A DNA stretch of 64,000 bases from Chelonoidis abingdonii (Eukaryota > Chordata > Testudines > Testudinidae), in the NCBI RefSeq assembly GCF_003597395.2, contig NC_133774.1:47007740-47071739 (forward strand), given 5' to 3'. Position 1 is the stretch's first letter. Each line of letters starts with the position of its first letter. Below, piece by piece: positions 46,104 to 58,111 of this stretch. Below the pieces are notes generated by a model. It was not told the DNA's origin. It searched no databases and saw only the letters and a program-made list of their open reading frames with translations. Position numbers and translations under genes: made by a program.

Positions 46104-46340
46104 TTTATAACTTTGAGTTAATTTCATACTTTGTTTATAGTGTTGGTTTTGAGATTGGTGGAGTACAGTTAGGTACTTGTTGTCAGTTACTTTCATCTTC
46201 TACATTGTCACTGTGAAAGTACCCAGTGGGCGTAGTAAATTATGTATTTTCATAGTAATAAAGTAGAAGATGAAAGTACCTGACAAAAGTATCTCAAAAC
46301 CAGTGCTATAAAATAATATGAAATTAACTCAAATTTATAA
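46104..46340. repeat. Long imperfect palindrome (foldback element), about 237 bp
   Basis: The left arm 46104-46203 (tttataactttgagttaatt ... ttggttttgagat ... gtcagttactttcatcttct) is the inverse of 46263-46340 (agaagatgaaagtacctgac ... atctcaaaaccag ... aaattaactcaaatttataa). The outer and inner blocks match well; the left arm carries about 20 extra bases. The loop is about 59 bp. It may be an old MITE-like element. No protein is encoded. Confidence 0.75.
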
Positions 46341-49300
46341 AGATATACAGGTGTTTATACAGAGGTGTCCCGATATAGATAGACCACCTTGCCACCTATA
46401 TTACCTATGCTATATTTTCTACTATATTTGTCTAGATCTAAATGTTTCTACCAGAGTTCTGCTAATACACCTAAATATACACATGCAGGCACCTTAGATA
46501 TTTCAGTCATAAATATTAATTTATTAGATGGCGAATTCTTTTAAACTTGTGGTTTTGTGATTTGAACAAAGAGTAAGAGAGATGAGACGGTCAACCTGAT
46601 TCTCACACGTGACTTACAGCTAGGATTTAATCCTTTTGTCGGTATTGGGAGCTAAAGTGCTATTTATATAACACATTTTTCCATCTAGCCCAGGTATGTT
46701 TCATCCTATGTGTCTGTCTGTATAGTCAGAATATGACACATACAAAAGATATAGAAAGAGACACTGTAAGCTCTTTGGAGCAGGGATTATCTTTTTGTTC
46801 TGTGTTCGTATAGCACTGTGCACAATGGGTCCTAATCCATGCTTGCGGCTCTAGGTGCTATGATAATACAAATAATATTCTTCTGCATATGAGTTTTGTG
46901 ATACCTAGTGTGTTTTACTTCTCTTTTAATTGTTTAAACACACATAGTAGCTTTAGAAGAATAGAATTGTATAGAAAAATGTAACCTTGATTTGAATATG
47001 AGATAAACATACAGAAACATAGAGTACGGCCTGAGGCTCATCCTTCACTATGTTGTTTATTGCAACTGCCTAGGTTTTTTTAACTTATGTTATATAATAA
47101 CTGTTATTCAGAAGTCTTCTGATACTGTAGAACTGCTAACAGCACTATTTAGTTAATATCTTTAGATAAGCAATTTTTAACCATATTTAGCAGGCTGATA
47201 GGTCTGACTGCACCTGCTTTGCTGGTAGGGAGAAGAGGAAAGGATTAGGAGATAGCTGAGGAAAGCCAGCATTCCACAGTTGACTCTTCTTCTGCCTCAT
47301 GACCCACCTGCAGAGCCCCATGCTCAAGAGCAGTTAGACTTGAGATCCGTTTCTCTGCCTTTCCCATCATCCTATAAGGTTGCCTTCTTAGAGGAGAAGA
47401 TGGGTTGCATGGCCCCTTTTCTCATGGAATATAGTTTCTCTCTGTGGTGCTGCTGTGATGTGTGCTGCCTCTATCTATGAGAGTCTAATAATTTAAAAAC
47501 TCAAGTCTAAAATGAAAGTATTTCCTTAAATTTACTAAAATACAACATTGTGTTTACTCTCTCCATGCTTTCAAGACTGAAGAGCTTGAGTAGGACTGAG
47601 AGCAACATTTTAATGTTACCATAAGAGCCATAATTTTTAAACAAAACAAATAATGCATCTTAATAATAAATAATAAAAAGTATGTGTGTATGGGGGGGCA
47701 GGCGGGAGGCAAAGGGATTGGTCCATGCTTAATATATTTTAGATAGTCCTGACTAGGCTAAGAAAGTTCTGTCTTAAGAAGAATAGGGTGAGCAAGAATG
47801 AGTAGACATCTTGCCTTTTTTTGGCTGGAAACAGTTGTGTTGTGTAGTGGAGTGTTGGAGGCTTTTTTTGAGTAGTTGGAGAGGGCGGCTTAACATGATA
47901 TCAGCCCATCTGTTCTAATGTTTACAGTGGGGAAAAGACAATATAACTATTTTAAGTGAAAGCTCAGAATTCATATTTATGGGCATTACTATAGCCATCA
48001 CCACTGTAGTAAGAGTTGTAAAATGCAGTGAAAACTTCTGCGACTGTAGTTTCATAAGGCTTTGTCAAGACCCCTAAAGGGTATGTAGTGTAAATGGCTT
48101 AACTTTTCATTCCTTTGCTTTTGAGGTCTTGTTAAATATGTTGTGTGCAGCAGCCTTAACTGATAGATAACATAATGTTTATGTGTAATGAAGAGTGAAC
48201 CAGGAAACGAAAAAATATTTTGAAGATGTCTTTTATGCACTACATAGGGCACACAATTTTTTTTCTTTGCTTCATAGTTCAAACTCAGTATTTCCTTCCA
48301 AGCTTAGCTAAGAGACTGTTCCTCATGGGGAATTATCACTTCCCAAGGCTTAAATTTTTGTTTGGCCATTTAAAAAAAAAATCAATGTTGGTGAGTTTAA
48401 AAAAAAAAACAAAAAAACCTTTCAGTTAAACTCTTCTCCTTTTCCCATAACTCAAATGGCTGAAGAGTTTTTCCTCCAACTTTACAAAAATATTCACTTC
48501 TGGGTTATTCAGACAGAGCTTGATCTTGCCCCATTTAAGTCCATGAGAGTTTTGCCATTTATTTCAATGGGAGCAGGATCACACCTATCATGTAGGTAAT
48601 GAGGATCACATAAACACAGCACAGGAAGGTTGATCTCAGAACTAGAATTCTTGAACAAATGAACAAAGTGTTACAGTGGAAGTTTGTACATAACATTATC
48701 TCATAGCTTTTGCTATCTGCTAAAGTGTATCTCTGAATATTTAAATATACTATACTAATGGAATTCCCTGTTAATGTAAATGTCATTACTTGATATGACA
48801 AATATTTAGTATTGCAATTTTATATGTTCAGTTGACTATGCTGTTTGTTTTTCTAAAATGTGTTTTACTATAGTAGTTTTTACAAAGGATGCTCTTTAGT
48901 TTATTTGGAGATTCAACTATTCTCACTTTTTTTTTTTTTTTTTAAGCAATTTAATAGATCTTCTTTAGCTAGAGTGAGTTTGGCTCAGCCTGCAGCAATT
49001 AAATTGCTTTTATTAAATAGTTTGTCATTTTTAGCTTGCTTACTCCTTCTGATCTTTGAAAGATGATCTGAAAACGGGGGGAAAACCCACTTGCATGCCC
49101 TAGTTTTTACCCTTCAAAGTATCAGGGCGGTTGAGACTTCATACTCTTTTTGTTTATTGGAGGTTTTCTTGATGGACGTAGCTAGGTGAATCAAAAGCTA
49201 TTGTGAGATTTCTCATCCTACTATAGAAGGGGTGGCATATTAAATCCTTAATAAAGATGGCATGTGTGTCAAGTGTTTTAGGTAAATGTGTGTTAACTAA

Positions 49301-49665
49301 GGAGGAAAAAACAAAGGAAAAATAACCCCAGAAATAACTTTAAATAGGCTGAATAAAATTGACTTTTCCTTGAGTTCAGTTTCAGTTGCATTTAAGTCTG
49401 TGTGTGTTTCTCATATTGGGGTTCAAGAGAACTGGGTTTCCATGTGATTTGAAGGAGCAGGTAAATCCATTTTCTACTGAAGTGTGCAGGAATTCAGCTT
49501 TGAATATTTTTCAGGTATACAACACTTCAGTAACCCTACCTGCTTGTAACATATCTAGACTTGATAAAATTGCCCTTGTCTGTCCTGATTAACACCATTT
49601 CAGAAACTTTGGTTAAAACATTTTGTTCTTCAGCCCGGTGTCTTCCACAGTTCTCGACATCTAGG
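46341..49665. other. Intron sequence with an old LINE tail and a short palindromic repeat
   Basis: 46765-46875 holds 'gtaagctctttggagcaggg', 'tagcactgtgcacaatggg' and 'aatacaaataat', an old CR1/L2-type 3' tail also found inverted at 17150 and 61275. 48515-48590 resembles a self-complementary repeat ('cccatttaagtccatg', 'tttcaatgggagcaggatca'). Homopolymer runs occur at 48372 and 48929-48946. No exon of AP3B1 was found. Confidence 0.5.
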
Positions 49666-50022
49666 CAGGGCCGGTGCTACCATTTAGGCGACCTAGGCAA
49701 TGGCCTAGGGCGCCAGAATTTGTGAGGGGGCGCTACTTTGCTGGAGGGGCGGCACGCGGGTCCGGTGGACCTACCGCAGTCATGCTGGCAGATGGTCCGC
49801 TGCTGGAAAGGCTGCGGTGGAGCTGCCTCAGTCATTTCGGCGGACGGTGCACTGGTCTAAAGGCTCCAGCGGACCTACTGCAGTCATGCCTGCGGCAGCT
49901 CCATCGGAGCCTTTCCCACAGCGGACCGTCCGTCGGCATGACTGCGGTAGGTCCACCGGACCCACGGGGGGCGGCGAAATGGCCGTCCGCATAGGGCGTC
50001 AGAAACTCTGGCGCCGCTCCTG
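49666..50022. mobile_element. hAT-like non-autonomous DNA transposon, 357 bp (second copy)
   Basis: It is homologous in reverse orientation to 10839-11195 and has exactly the same length. It starts cagggccggtgc and ends ggcgccgctcctg. The adjoining bases catctagg and ctctaggg share tctagg, but offset by one, so the duplication is imperfect. The interior is dominated by inverted copies of 'ggtggacctac' and 'gtaggtccacc'. Confidence 0.8.
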
Positions 50023-53000
50023 CTCTAGGGCTGCTTTCCTCTCTCTGCAGTTTCATGGAGGTGAATCAGCATTTTGGCACCTTGTTTGCCCTCTGTGCTC
50101 CTGCTTGCTGCGGCAGCAGACAGTGGCAGTTTCTGTTGCTCCCACCCTTATTCTTTCTGTTTTATCTTTTTCTGCCCAGATTTTGGGCAGTGGAGTGCAG
50201 TTCCTTCCTCTTCAGTGTTCTTCCTCCTTCCTGGGTTGGTTAACCTCTTGGGGGTTTAACCCAACCTCAGCCTCTGCTGCAGCATCTCCCTGCCAACTCC
50301 TCTGCTCCTATATGGGCAGGGTAGCTGAGAAAGCACTAGGTTAACAATCCAAGCTGCTCTCTATTTGTGAGAGAGCCTGCCCAGGCTTGGCATGTGGCCA
50401 GTTATGCCCAGTCTTTACCCAGGCAACTAATCCTAATGCTGGTCCTGGGGCTATGAGGCTGATAGGCAAGTGGAGATCCTCTACCACCATGGCAGTTGCA
50501 ACTCCACTGGGGGGAAAGCTGGACTAGTGCAGAGCAGGAAGAGGCTCCAGAAGTGAAGAGGACCCTGACTTCTTGATTCAGGAGGTAAGTCCCAGGCAGA
50601 ACAAAGATAGGAGGCTTGCGGGGTCTCAGTTCCCCCCACCCAACCAGTAAGTCTTAAAGTGGGTCATGAGCATCCTGAGGAAAGAAGCAGAGCTTCTAAT
50701 CAGACTCCCTTGCTTCCTCCCAAGCTGACCAGAAAGGCTCTGACAATGTGATTCAGCTCCTCCTCCAGAAGGATTGGGACCCAACAAGGGAGCATTCTGA
50801 GTCAGACCTCTCAAGAGGACTTCAGCCCCTAAAGAAGACAATCCAGGAGAGATCTCACCAAAGCTGCAGCAGAGTTTCTGCACTCCCAAAGCATGCTGAA
50901 AAAGGTTTAAAAAAATCAAAAAGGCTAAAAAGGGAAAGAAAAAGTCCAGGACGCAAGAGTTCTGTTCCCCTTCCCCTCCTCCAAAGAGGATGGTAAGTTG
51001 TCTGGCTCTGAATCCAACAGGATGGGAGCAAAGATAAAGCAACTTTTTTTTTCCTCTCTAACTTTCAAGAAACAAAGCTCTACAACTGAGATCTTGACAG
51101 TGGGTATTGCTGTAACATCCCTTGCCAGGTATATAGTTATTCCCTCAAAAGGAGATTTCTACCCAAAAGAGCCCTTGGATATAAAAATGGAGGCCACTTT
51201 CGCAAAAGACTTTGGAGTCTCCTTCACGACCTCCAAGCATTCCTGGCAGCTGCCTGCTTTGCAAGAGCATCTTTGTCTTGGATGGGAGATTTCAAAGCTC
51301 TTAAGGACAGAGGTCATCCTGACTTTGGCTCCACTTTAAAGAATCTCACCCTAGCCAAAAGCATTTGTAGCTGATGCCACAACATATGCAATGAGATCTC
51401 AGACCGAACCATGGATTCTAGATCAGTAGCCAAACACCATCTACAGCTCTTACTCTGGAAGGTGGATATTCACTCTCAGCAATTCCTAGGCTTGGCCAAA
51501 CTCACAGGCTTCTTCCTTTTTTGGGAAAGCTGGAGAAAGTGGTGGCTGACAACGCAGCAATATGCAAACAGTGGGGAAGGGTAAGACTAAGTGTCATCAG
51601 GAGAGAATAGAGACTGGCTTGCAGATAGAGGCACTCCTAATCCTCTACAGATGTGCTAGCGAAGGGACAACACATTCTCCAAGGAAAAACAGTGAAGTTG
51701 AGGTTCAGAGGAAAAGACTAGAGGGATCAGCCCTCCGGCCCTTGCTGCACCAATCCACTTTATGACAAAGATCGCATAGGCCTCCACCCAGCACTGAAGC
51801 TAAGAGGCAGAATTTCCCTTTTGCCAGAGGAATGGCTTTCAAAAACCACAGATGAGTGGGCCAGAGTTTACTCCCTCAAGATGCAGGCTCCATCCCATCC
51901 TTTCTTCATCCAAGCACCCAGTTCCAAGAACCCTATAAACTTGATCCAGAATGAAATCTCATTTTCTGGATATGGGATTTGATATTGTGTTCCCTCAGAA
52001 GAAAGGTTTTCTGGGTTCTATTCCACCTTTTTCACTGTGCAGAAATGCAGTGGGGTGTCCAAGCCATTCACAACCTCAAAAGGCTTAACAAGTGGATGGA
52101 GAAAAAGTTTTGGGTGGAGACCCTGGCTTCTATGGTGTCTTTGCTGTTCTGGAGGGATTCCTTGACTTCAGTAAATCTAGTGGAAAGATATTTCCATATC
52201 CTCATCAGACTGTACCCCCACGGGCTTCCAAGGTTTGTGTATGACAGGAAACATTATCTGTACCAAACACTTCTGTGTGGCCTGTTATTGGCACCTAGGG
52301 TTTTTTAGAAAGATGTTGGCAGTGATAATAGCCAGACTCAGGTTGCCGGGAACCCATCTGTATAGTTTCCTGGATTATATTCTGCTAAGATCTCTGTCAT
52401 AGTCAGCAGTGTGCAGGGCCATGTCTCAGACTCTCTTCCAGGCAGACCTTTTCTTCATCAATGGCAAGAAAAATTCCCTGGTTCCATCCACCAGAATAAC
52501 CTACCTGGGAGCAGAAATAGACACCTCAGTAGCAAAAATGTACCCATCATTAGAAGGGTTTGAGAAAATACAGGAATTTGTTATCTTGCTTCAGCTGCAA
52601 GTGTCCTACTATAGCTCTTTGATTCAAACTGCTAGGACTCCTAGTGTCATGCACAAGGATCACTGCATGGGTACAATCGTGCATCATATGTCTTCAAGCC
52701 TTCATAGTAAGGATGTGGAACCACTTCTCAGAATGTGTGAAAGTTCATTACGGGTTCCAACACAAGTGTTCAACTCCATTCAGTGGTGGTCAGCCCATAA
52801 TGTCTGCAAAGGGATGCCCATTTGTCTTCGAGATCCTTTAGTCTTCACAATCAGTGCCAGTTTGGCAGGCTAGAGAGCTCACTTGGAGAACCAAAGAGCC
52901 CAAGGCTTCTGGAGCAAAGAAGAAAAGGCTCCTTGCATAAACCTCCTAGAGCTGAGAGTTGTCAAACTAGCTCCGCAAAGGTTCCAAATCACCCTAAGGG

Positions 53001-54169
53001 GGAGCCACATTCTGATTCAGTCTGACAATATGACTGTCGTTGCATATCTAAACAACCAAGGGGGAACAAGGTATACAACTCTATATGCAGAAGCAATGGA
53101 ACAGTTCCTCCTTTCCCTTGTAGTGATCCAAATCAAAGTGCATTGAAACCAAAAGGTAGACCTGCTAGCAGATGTAGAGTCAACAGCTCTGAGTGGTGCC
53201 TGAATCAAAGTTTTTTATCTCATCATTCAGATATTCAGCCTCCTTTCAACTGACCTGTTGATAAATCATACGAATGTGAAGAGGCAAAAATACTTCACAA
53301 CGGAGGCAGACCCCAGAGCCAAGGAGAAGATACCTTATTGCACAGTTGGCTGCAGGGCCTGCTTCATGTGTTTCCATCCTTCCTGCTACTTGGAACGGTG
53401 GTCCTGAAAATAAAAACAGAACAGGTGATGTTAATTGTTAGAACTCCTGTTGCCCAAGGAGACTTTGATTCTCAGACCTAATAGAGTTGGAATTACCCAC
53501 GCCAGCTCTTGTGGAGACAAGACATTCTCTTGCATGGTCCTGTTCTTCATTTGGACCCCAAATAGCTTTGTCTAACAGCCTGACTATTAGAAGGAAGCAC
53601 TAGAAGGCCTCTTTGTCCTCCATAGTTAAGACAATACTTTTGTCTAGGAGAATATCAACACCGGTCCAGATCCTACAGCTGGTGCCAAGAACCCAGTGCA
53701 AATCCTGGAATTCCAGCCATTCTGGATTTCCTCCAAGAAGGCATAGACAGAGGAGGCCTTCAGGCCAGTATAGTTGCACATCAGGTGTCCGCTGTTAGTA
53801 GCATGTTACTTACAGGATCCTTAGGTTCCCTGACAAACAGTCCACAGCTAGCCAGTCCAACTGACCAGACCAACAGTCAGGGTACTCTTTCCGAAATGGG
53901 ACCTACTGCTGGTTTTGAGGGTCCTGACTACCCATTCCTTCAAGCCTTTGGCTTCAGTATCAGCTTTTTATGTATCCATTAAGCCGTGTTTCTTAGTGGC
54001 TGTCAAGTTGTGGAGCTGGCAGGCTCATCTATATAAGAACTTGACTCTGTGTTCCATGAGGACAAAGCGGTGCTTAGGATACCTGAATCCTTTCTTCCTA
54101 AGGTAAATTCCTCCTTCCACACTTCCCAAGAAGTTGCTTTTCCTTTGTTCTATCCAAAACCACAACGTC

Positions 54170-54854
54170 CAATGGAAAAGACATAGGGACACCTATGACT
54201 GAATGCACTCCTGTATTTACACCATTGTAATGATCTTTTACAAAATACGCCTTATTGAGGTGTCATTTGAAAACTAATGACTTGATGAAATGCAAGTAAT
54301 AACATTATATGTAAAGGTATGAACATAAACTGAAATTGTCTGAAATGTGATTACCAGATAAGTCTGATACCTCTAGCCAAATGTCAGAAAAACTAATGGG
54401 CAGTAACCTGTCAAGTGGCCATGCTTTGGCAAGGAAGGGGGACAGGAACAGATTGAGCTGCATTTTAGCAAATAGCAGCACATAACCCCTGTCGTCACCT
54501 GACTCCTCCTCCTCCATCCTCACAGTAGGAACAAATTATATCTAGGGATAATCATCAGGAAAATGCATTTCAAACGCTGACCGAATTGTAAAAGAGAGGG
54601 GCAAAAACACCCTAAGTTATCTGTCCCTATTCACATTCATCTCTTTACCAAAGAAGACAAAAGATACAGCCTTTGGACTTTGGGAGCAGATAAGGGGCTG
54701 TATTGCGAGGCACCCAAATTTGCAGGGCAGGAGGGACAGCCTTCACAGGTTTGGATTGCACTGTGTAATGTTATAACTCTTTAAATGTCAGAAAAGCCTT
54801 AAACATCTATCTCAGGCATAAAGAGTCCATGAGAAGATTGGGCTTTTTATTTAC
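54170..54854. repeat. Unclassified repeat inserted in the recombinase of DIRS copy D
   Basis: It separates two recombinase pieces of copy D. The phrase 'tgatcttttacaaaatacgcc' with 'gaggtgtcatttgaaaacta' is one I recall from a dispersed turtle repeat, possibly LTR-derived. No ends can be defined. Confidence 0.4.
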
Positions 54855-55185
54855 AGGAGAACCTCAGATGCAAATGCCAGAGTTACGAACTAATCGGTCA
54901 CTCACACACCTCATTTGGAACTGGAAATAGAGAATCAGGCAGCAGCAGAGACCCCCCCTCCCCCAAAAAAAGTAAATACAGTACAGTACTGCATTGAATG
55001 TAAATTACTAAAAAAAAAAAAAATAGGGAAAGCAGCATTTTTCTTCTGTGAAGTAAAGTTTCAAAGCTGTATTAAGCCAATGTTGTTGTTAACTTTTGAA
55101 AGAATAACAACGTTTTGTTCAGAGTTACCAACATTTCAAAAGTTATGAACAACCTCCATTCCTGAGGTGTTCATAACTCTGCAGT
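54855..55185. repeat. Unclassified dispersed repeat with inverted ends
   Basis: The left part has cagagttacgaac and the right part gttcataactctg, which face each other. Between them lie 'cagtacagtactgc' and a long A-run (55010-55023). I recall this as a repeated turtle element; the class is unknown to me. Confidence 0.45.
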
Positions 55186-55700
55186 TTTACTTTGTCTTTC
55201 TGTGAAAAACGCTAGAGATTTTAGAGTTTCCAAGTCCTCTGTCATTAGGTGGATAAGACTATATATTGTGGAAGCCTGCAAATCATCAGAGGTTCCTATC
55301 CCAGCAGGGATCAAAGTCCACTACACGAGATCTTTAGCAACCTAGTGGGTGGCATGAGCAAGTGTTTCCACCTCAGAAATTTACGAAGTGGCCACTTGGT
55401 CTAGAGCTAACCCTGGCACTAAGCACTACAAGGTGGACTTTTTACTTTCTTTGGAGGCTGTCTTTGGCAGGAAGGTGCTGCAGGAGGTGAACAATAAAAA
55501 TACAGATGTAAAACGGGGGGGTGGGGGGGGAGTTCTTGTTTCATAACTCTCCCTACATCTAATCACTACTCGCTACTTCCCAGATGTCCAGAACTGTGGG
55601 AGATGCTGGGCTGCAGAATGGAAAAATTCATATAGATAACTTCCTTTCTGCAAGCAGTCTCTACCGCATTTCCACCCTCCCGAGATGGCTCATGAGTCTC

Positions 55701-55980
55701 TGTCAGATATTAAGTGGAATTGTTACCATCGGACTGACTTTCTTGGTCTAATGTACATATTTATTTGATCTCTGGAATATGTTATAAACAGTTTATACAG
55801 GCTTTAAAGCTTAGCAAAAATTCATCTGGCAGCAGGTGGAAGCGGAGGGGGCGTTATGAGAGCATGAGGCACAGAAATGCTGATCTGCCTCCAGGAAGTT
55901 GCAGAGAAGCAGCCTAGACATTCAGAATTTTGGGAGGCGCTGCTTGCAGGAGGGGAACATTGATTAAAAATTTTACGTTC
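55701..55980. other. Unassigned sequence after DIRS copy D
   Basis: May be the 3' end of copy D, but no terminal repeat arm was recognised. Confidence 0.3.
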
Positions 55981-55985
55981 TTGGT

Positions 55986-56500
55986 TATATATATATATAT
56001 AATATAAAAAAAAATTCTCCTCTCACCCCTATGGGTGGTATGTGTCTTCCTCAACCTCGGGTCCTCTACCAGAGGCCTGGGAGTTTGAGGGTTCTGCGCA
56101 GTATCTTAGCTGTTCCTAGCACTGCACTCTTCTGGACAGAGAGCTCTGATGTTGTTCCTGGGATCTGTTGGAGCCACTCACCCAGCTTAGGAGTCACAGC
56201 CCCGAGTGCTCCTACCACCACTGGGACCACTTTGGCCTTCACTTTCCACATCCTCTCTAGTTCCTCTTTCAGGCCCTGGTACTTCTCCAGCTTCTCATAT
56301 TCCTTCTTCCTGATGTTGCTGTCACTTGGCACTGCTATATCTATCACCACCGCTGTCTTCTGCTCCTTGTCTATTACCACGATGTCTGGTTGATTGGCCA
56401 GTACCTGCCTGTCCGTCTGGATCTGGAAGTCCCACAGAATCTTAGCCCTGCTATTCTCCACAACCTTCTGCGGAATCTCCCATCTGGTCTTGCTGTGTAG
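55986..56500 (-). mobile_element. Restriction-endonuclease-type LINE, 3' end with intact 146-codon frame
   Basis: The minus-strand frame 56506-56066 is open for 146 codons and ends at a natural stop after LKLPGLW. It contains NQPDIVVIDK followed by VVIDIAVP, a PD...D arrangement of the restriction-like endonuclease at the C-terminus of R2/R4/Dong-type LINEs, then a Lys/Glu-rich helix (RKKEYEKLEKYQGLKEEL). After about 80 bp of 3' untranslated sequence it ends in (AT)n at 55986-56002, like a tail repeat. It is 5'-truncated within the endonuclease domain. The lack of stops suggests it is younger than its neighbours. The clade is from memory and only moderately certain. Confidence 0.6.
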
Positions 56501-56623
56501 TGTCAAAACAAGCTGCCTTATGTTGACCTGTGTAGTGCAGACCAGCCCATAGGGTAATGCAAAATGCTTACCTTATATACGCACACTTGTAATAAGCAGA
56601 CTTGGGTGCCTTAGGACAATATA
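56496..56623 (-). repeat. Inverted duplication, arm 1
   Basis: This is the reverse complement of 57228-57355 with two mismatches in about 125 bases. It holds the end of the DNA transposon that starts at about 57302 plus about 70 bp of the sequence that flanks that transposon. It abuts the LINE fragment on the left and an (AT)n tract on the right. Confidence 0.9.
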
Positions 56624-56644
56624 TATATATATATATATATATAT
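56619..56644. repeat. (AT)n microsatellite
   Basis: Thirteen AT units directly adjoining arm 1 of the inverted duplication. Confidence 0.95.
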
Positions 56645-57227
56645 GATTTCTGCTTCATCTCTAGCAAAGGGGTAACTTGTGTAGTTTGAACAAGGCTATA
56701 TAATAGATCAGTGCATGCAACTAAAGCCCAGTTGATGATGCCTTAGTGCTGTGACAGTGTATGTACCAGTGACATCTCTTTGAAGCTCTTGGCATGTTGG
56801 GCTCTGATGGTTCATATATGCTCAGTGAAAAGTTGTGCCTTATTGATGCAAAGATATAGTTGCTCTTATTTTGAAAATTTTATTTCACGTTTTCATATAG
56901 TCTATGATCTGTTACATGACAACCATAACAAATATATTTTGACAAACTAGTAATTTCAGTGAAATTTGATTTGTGGCTCTGGGTTTACTACTACTAAACT
57001 TATTAAGCTCTGTACCTCGTATTTTAAGATTAGAAAAATAAAAACAATATAGAGGAAAAACCTTGTATGTCAAGTATAGTCATTTGATTTAAAAAATAAT
57101 TTAAGTGGATTGTCTGGTGTTCCCATTTTTCATTTTAGATTGAAATAAAATTGTTTTGCAATAAAGCAGCATGTCTGAAAATTGCTTAAAATAAGCAAAA
57201 TGCTAGATAATGAGATGTTCAAGTAAA
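56645..57227. other. Spacer between the inverted arms
   Basis: AT-rich sequence with no recognised feature. Confidence 0.5.
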
Positions 57228-57355
57228 ATATTGTCCTAAGGCACCCAAGTCTGCTTATTACAAGTGTGCGTATAAAAGGTAAGCATTTTGCATTACCCTT
57301 TGGGCTGGTCTGCACTACACAGGTCAACATAAGGCAGCTTGTTTTGACACTACAG
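57228..57355 (+). repeat. Inverted duplication, arm 2
   Basis: Partner of 56496-56623 (about 98% identical by eye). Its right half continues into the DNA transposon at 57302-58111; its left half is flanking sequence. The matching therefore crosses the transposon boundary. Confidence 0.9.
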
Positions 57356-58111
57356 CATTCCTGCCACTAATATAAATGCTCTACTACACCAACATAAGAA
57401 TTTCACCTTCAGTAGAGACATAAGGTTTATGTCTTTATAATTAGGGCAACCCAGTGTCTGTGTAGACTCTGTTTCCTTTACATAGGCTGTCTTGTCAATT
57501 TCACAGCAAGAGCAGTGAAATTGACAAAAAAGCTGCTCCCTTGGAGAGCAGGGCAGCTGGACCCTGCTGTCAACTGGGAGCCAGGGTGAGAAGCCTGAGG
57601 AGCTTCCCCTGCTTCCAGCTGGGAGCCAAAGTCCGGGTGGCTTCAGACCTCACTCCTAGCTGGGAGCTAGCTGGGTGAGAAACCTGAGCAGGCAGTCTTG
57701 TCAATTTCATAGTTTGGTGAGCTGTGAAATTGACAAGGTTGTCCAGCTCCTGGTGGGTGGCAGGAGGGAGGCAGGAGAAGCCAGGGCTGCTGGACCCCAC
57801 TCTCCAGGGGCGAGAAGCCCCAGGCAGCTTCCACTTCCTATTGGTGAGGAATGGGGAATGAGGAGGGGGAGCAGCCCTCCAGGAGCCCGGGAGCCTGTGG
57901 GGCAGCCAGGCTCCTGGTAGGGAGCCGCCAGACCAGGATCTCAGCTCTCCACACTGCCCCTTTTTTGGTCAGTGGAACTGCTCCTGGAGAGGTGACTCAC
58001 CACCAACTCAAGGATGGTAGTGTGGACATGCACAGCCACAGTAATTACTGTGGTGGTTGTAAGTCGATCTTATATAGATTGATTTTAGATTTGTAGTGTA
58101 GACATATCCAA
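57302..58111. mobile_element. Non-autonomous DNA transposon, about 810 bp
   Basis: The ends are gggctggtctgcactacac and, from the right, ggatatgtctacactac, imperfect inverted repeats. Inside, 'gtgaaattgacaa' and 'cttgtcaatttc' form short facing pairs (57490-57530 and 57692-57740). No clear target duplication or transposase was found. The centre (57560-57960) is GC-rich. Confidence 0.55.

Larger units (their letters stand above)
50250..55700 (+). mobile_element. DIRS-type retrotransposon, copy D (degenerate, interrupted)
   Basis: A gag-like region (50740-51340) is followed by reverse transcriptase remnants (52070-52400, with the catalytic box decayed to FLDYILL). RNase H lies at 52883-53146 with LLELRVVKL and SDNMTVVAYLNNQGGTR, the clearest RNase H of the four copies. 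Recombinase pieces follow: CFLVAVKLWS near 53985, and, after about 1 kb of other repeat, IRLYIVEACKSSE and KVHYTRSLAT at 55250-55345. The coding order and + orientation match the other copies. Both ends are approximate and no terminal arms were identified. Confidence 0.7.

Noticed and set aside
49817..50344. 175-codon + strand frame
   Set aside because: Starts inside the 357-bp hAT-like element and runs into the start of DIRS copy D. No coherent protein.
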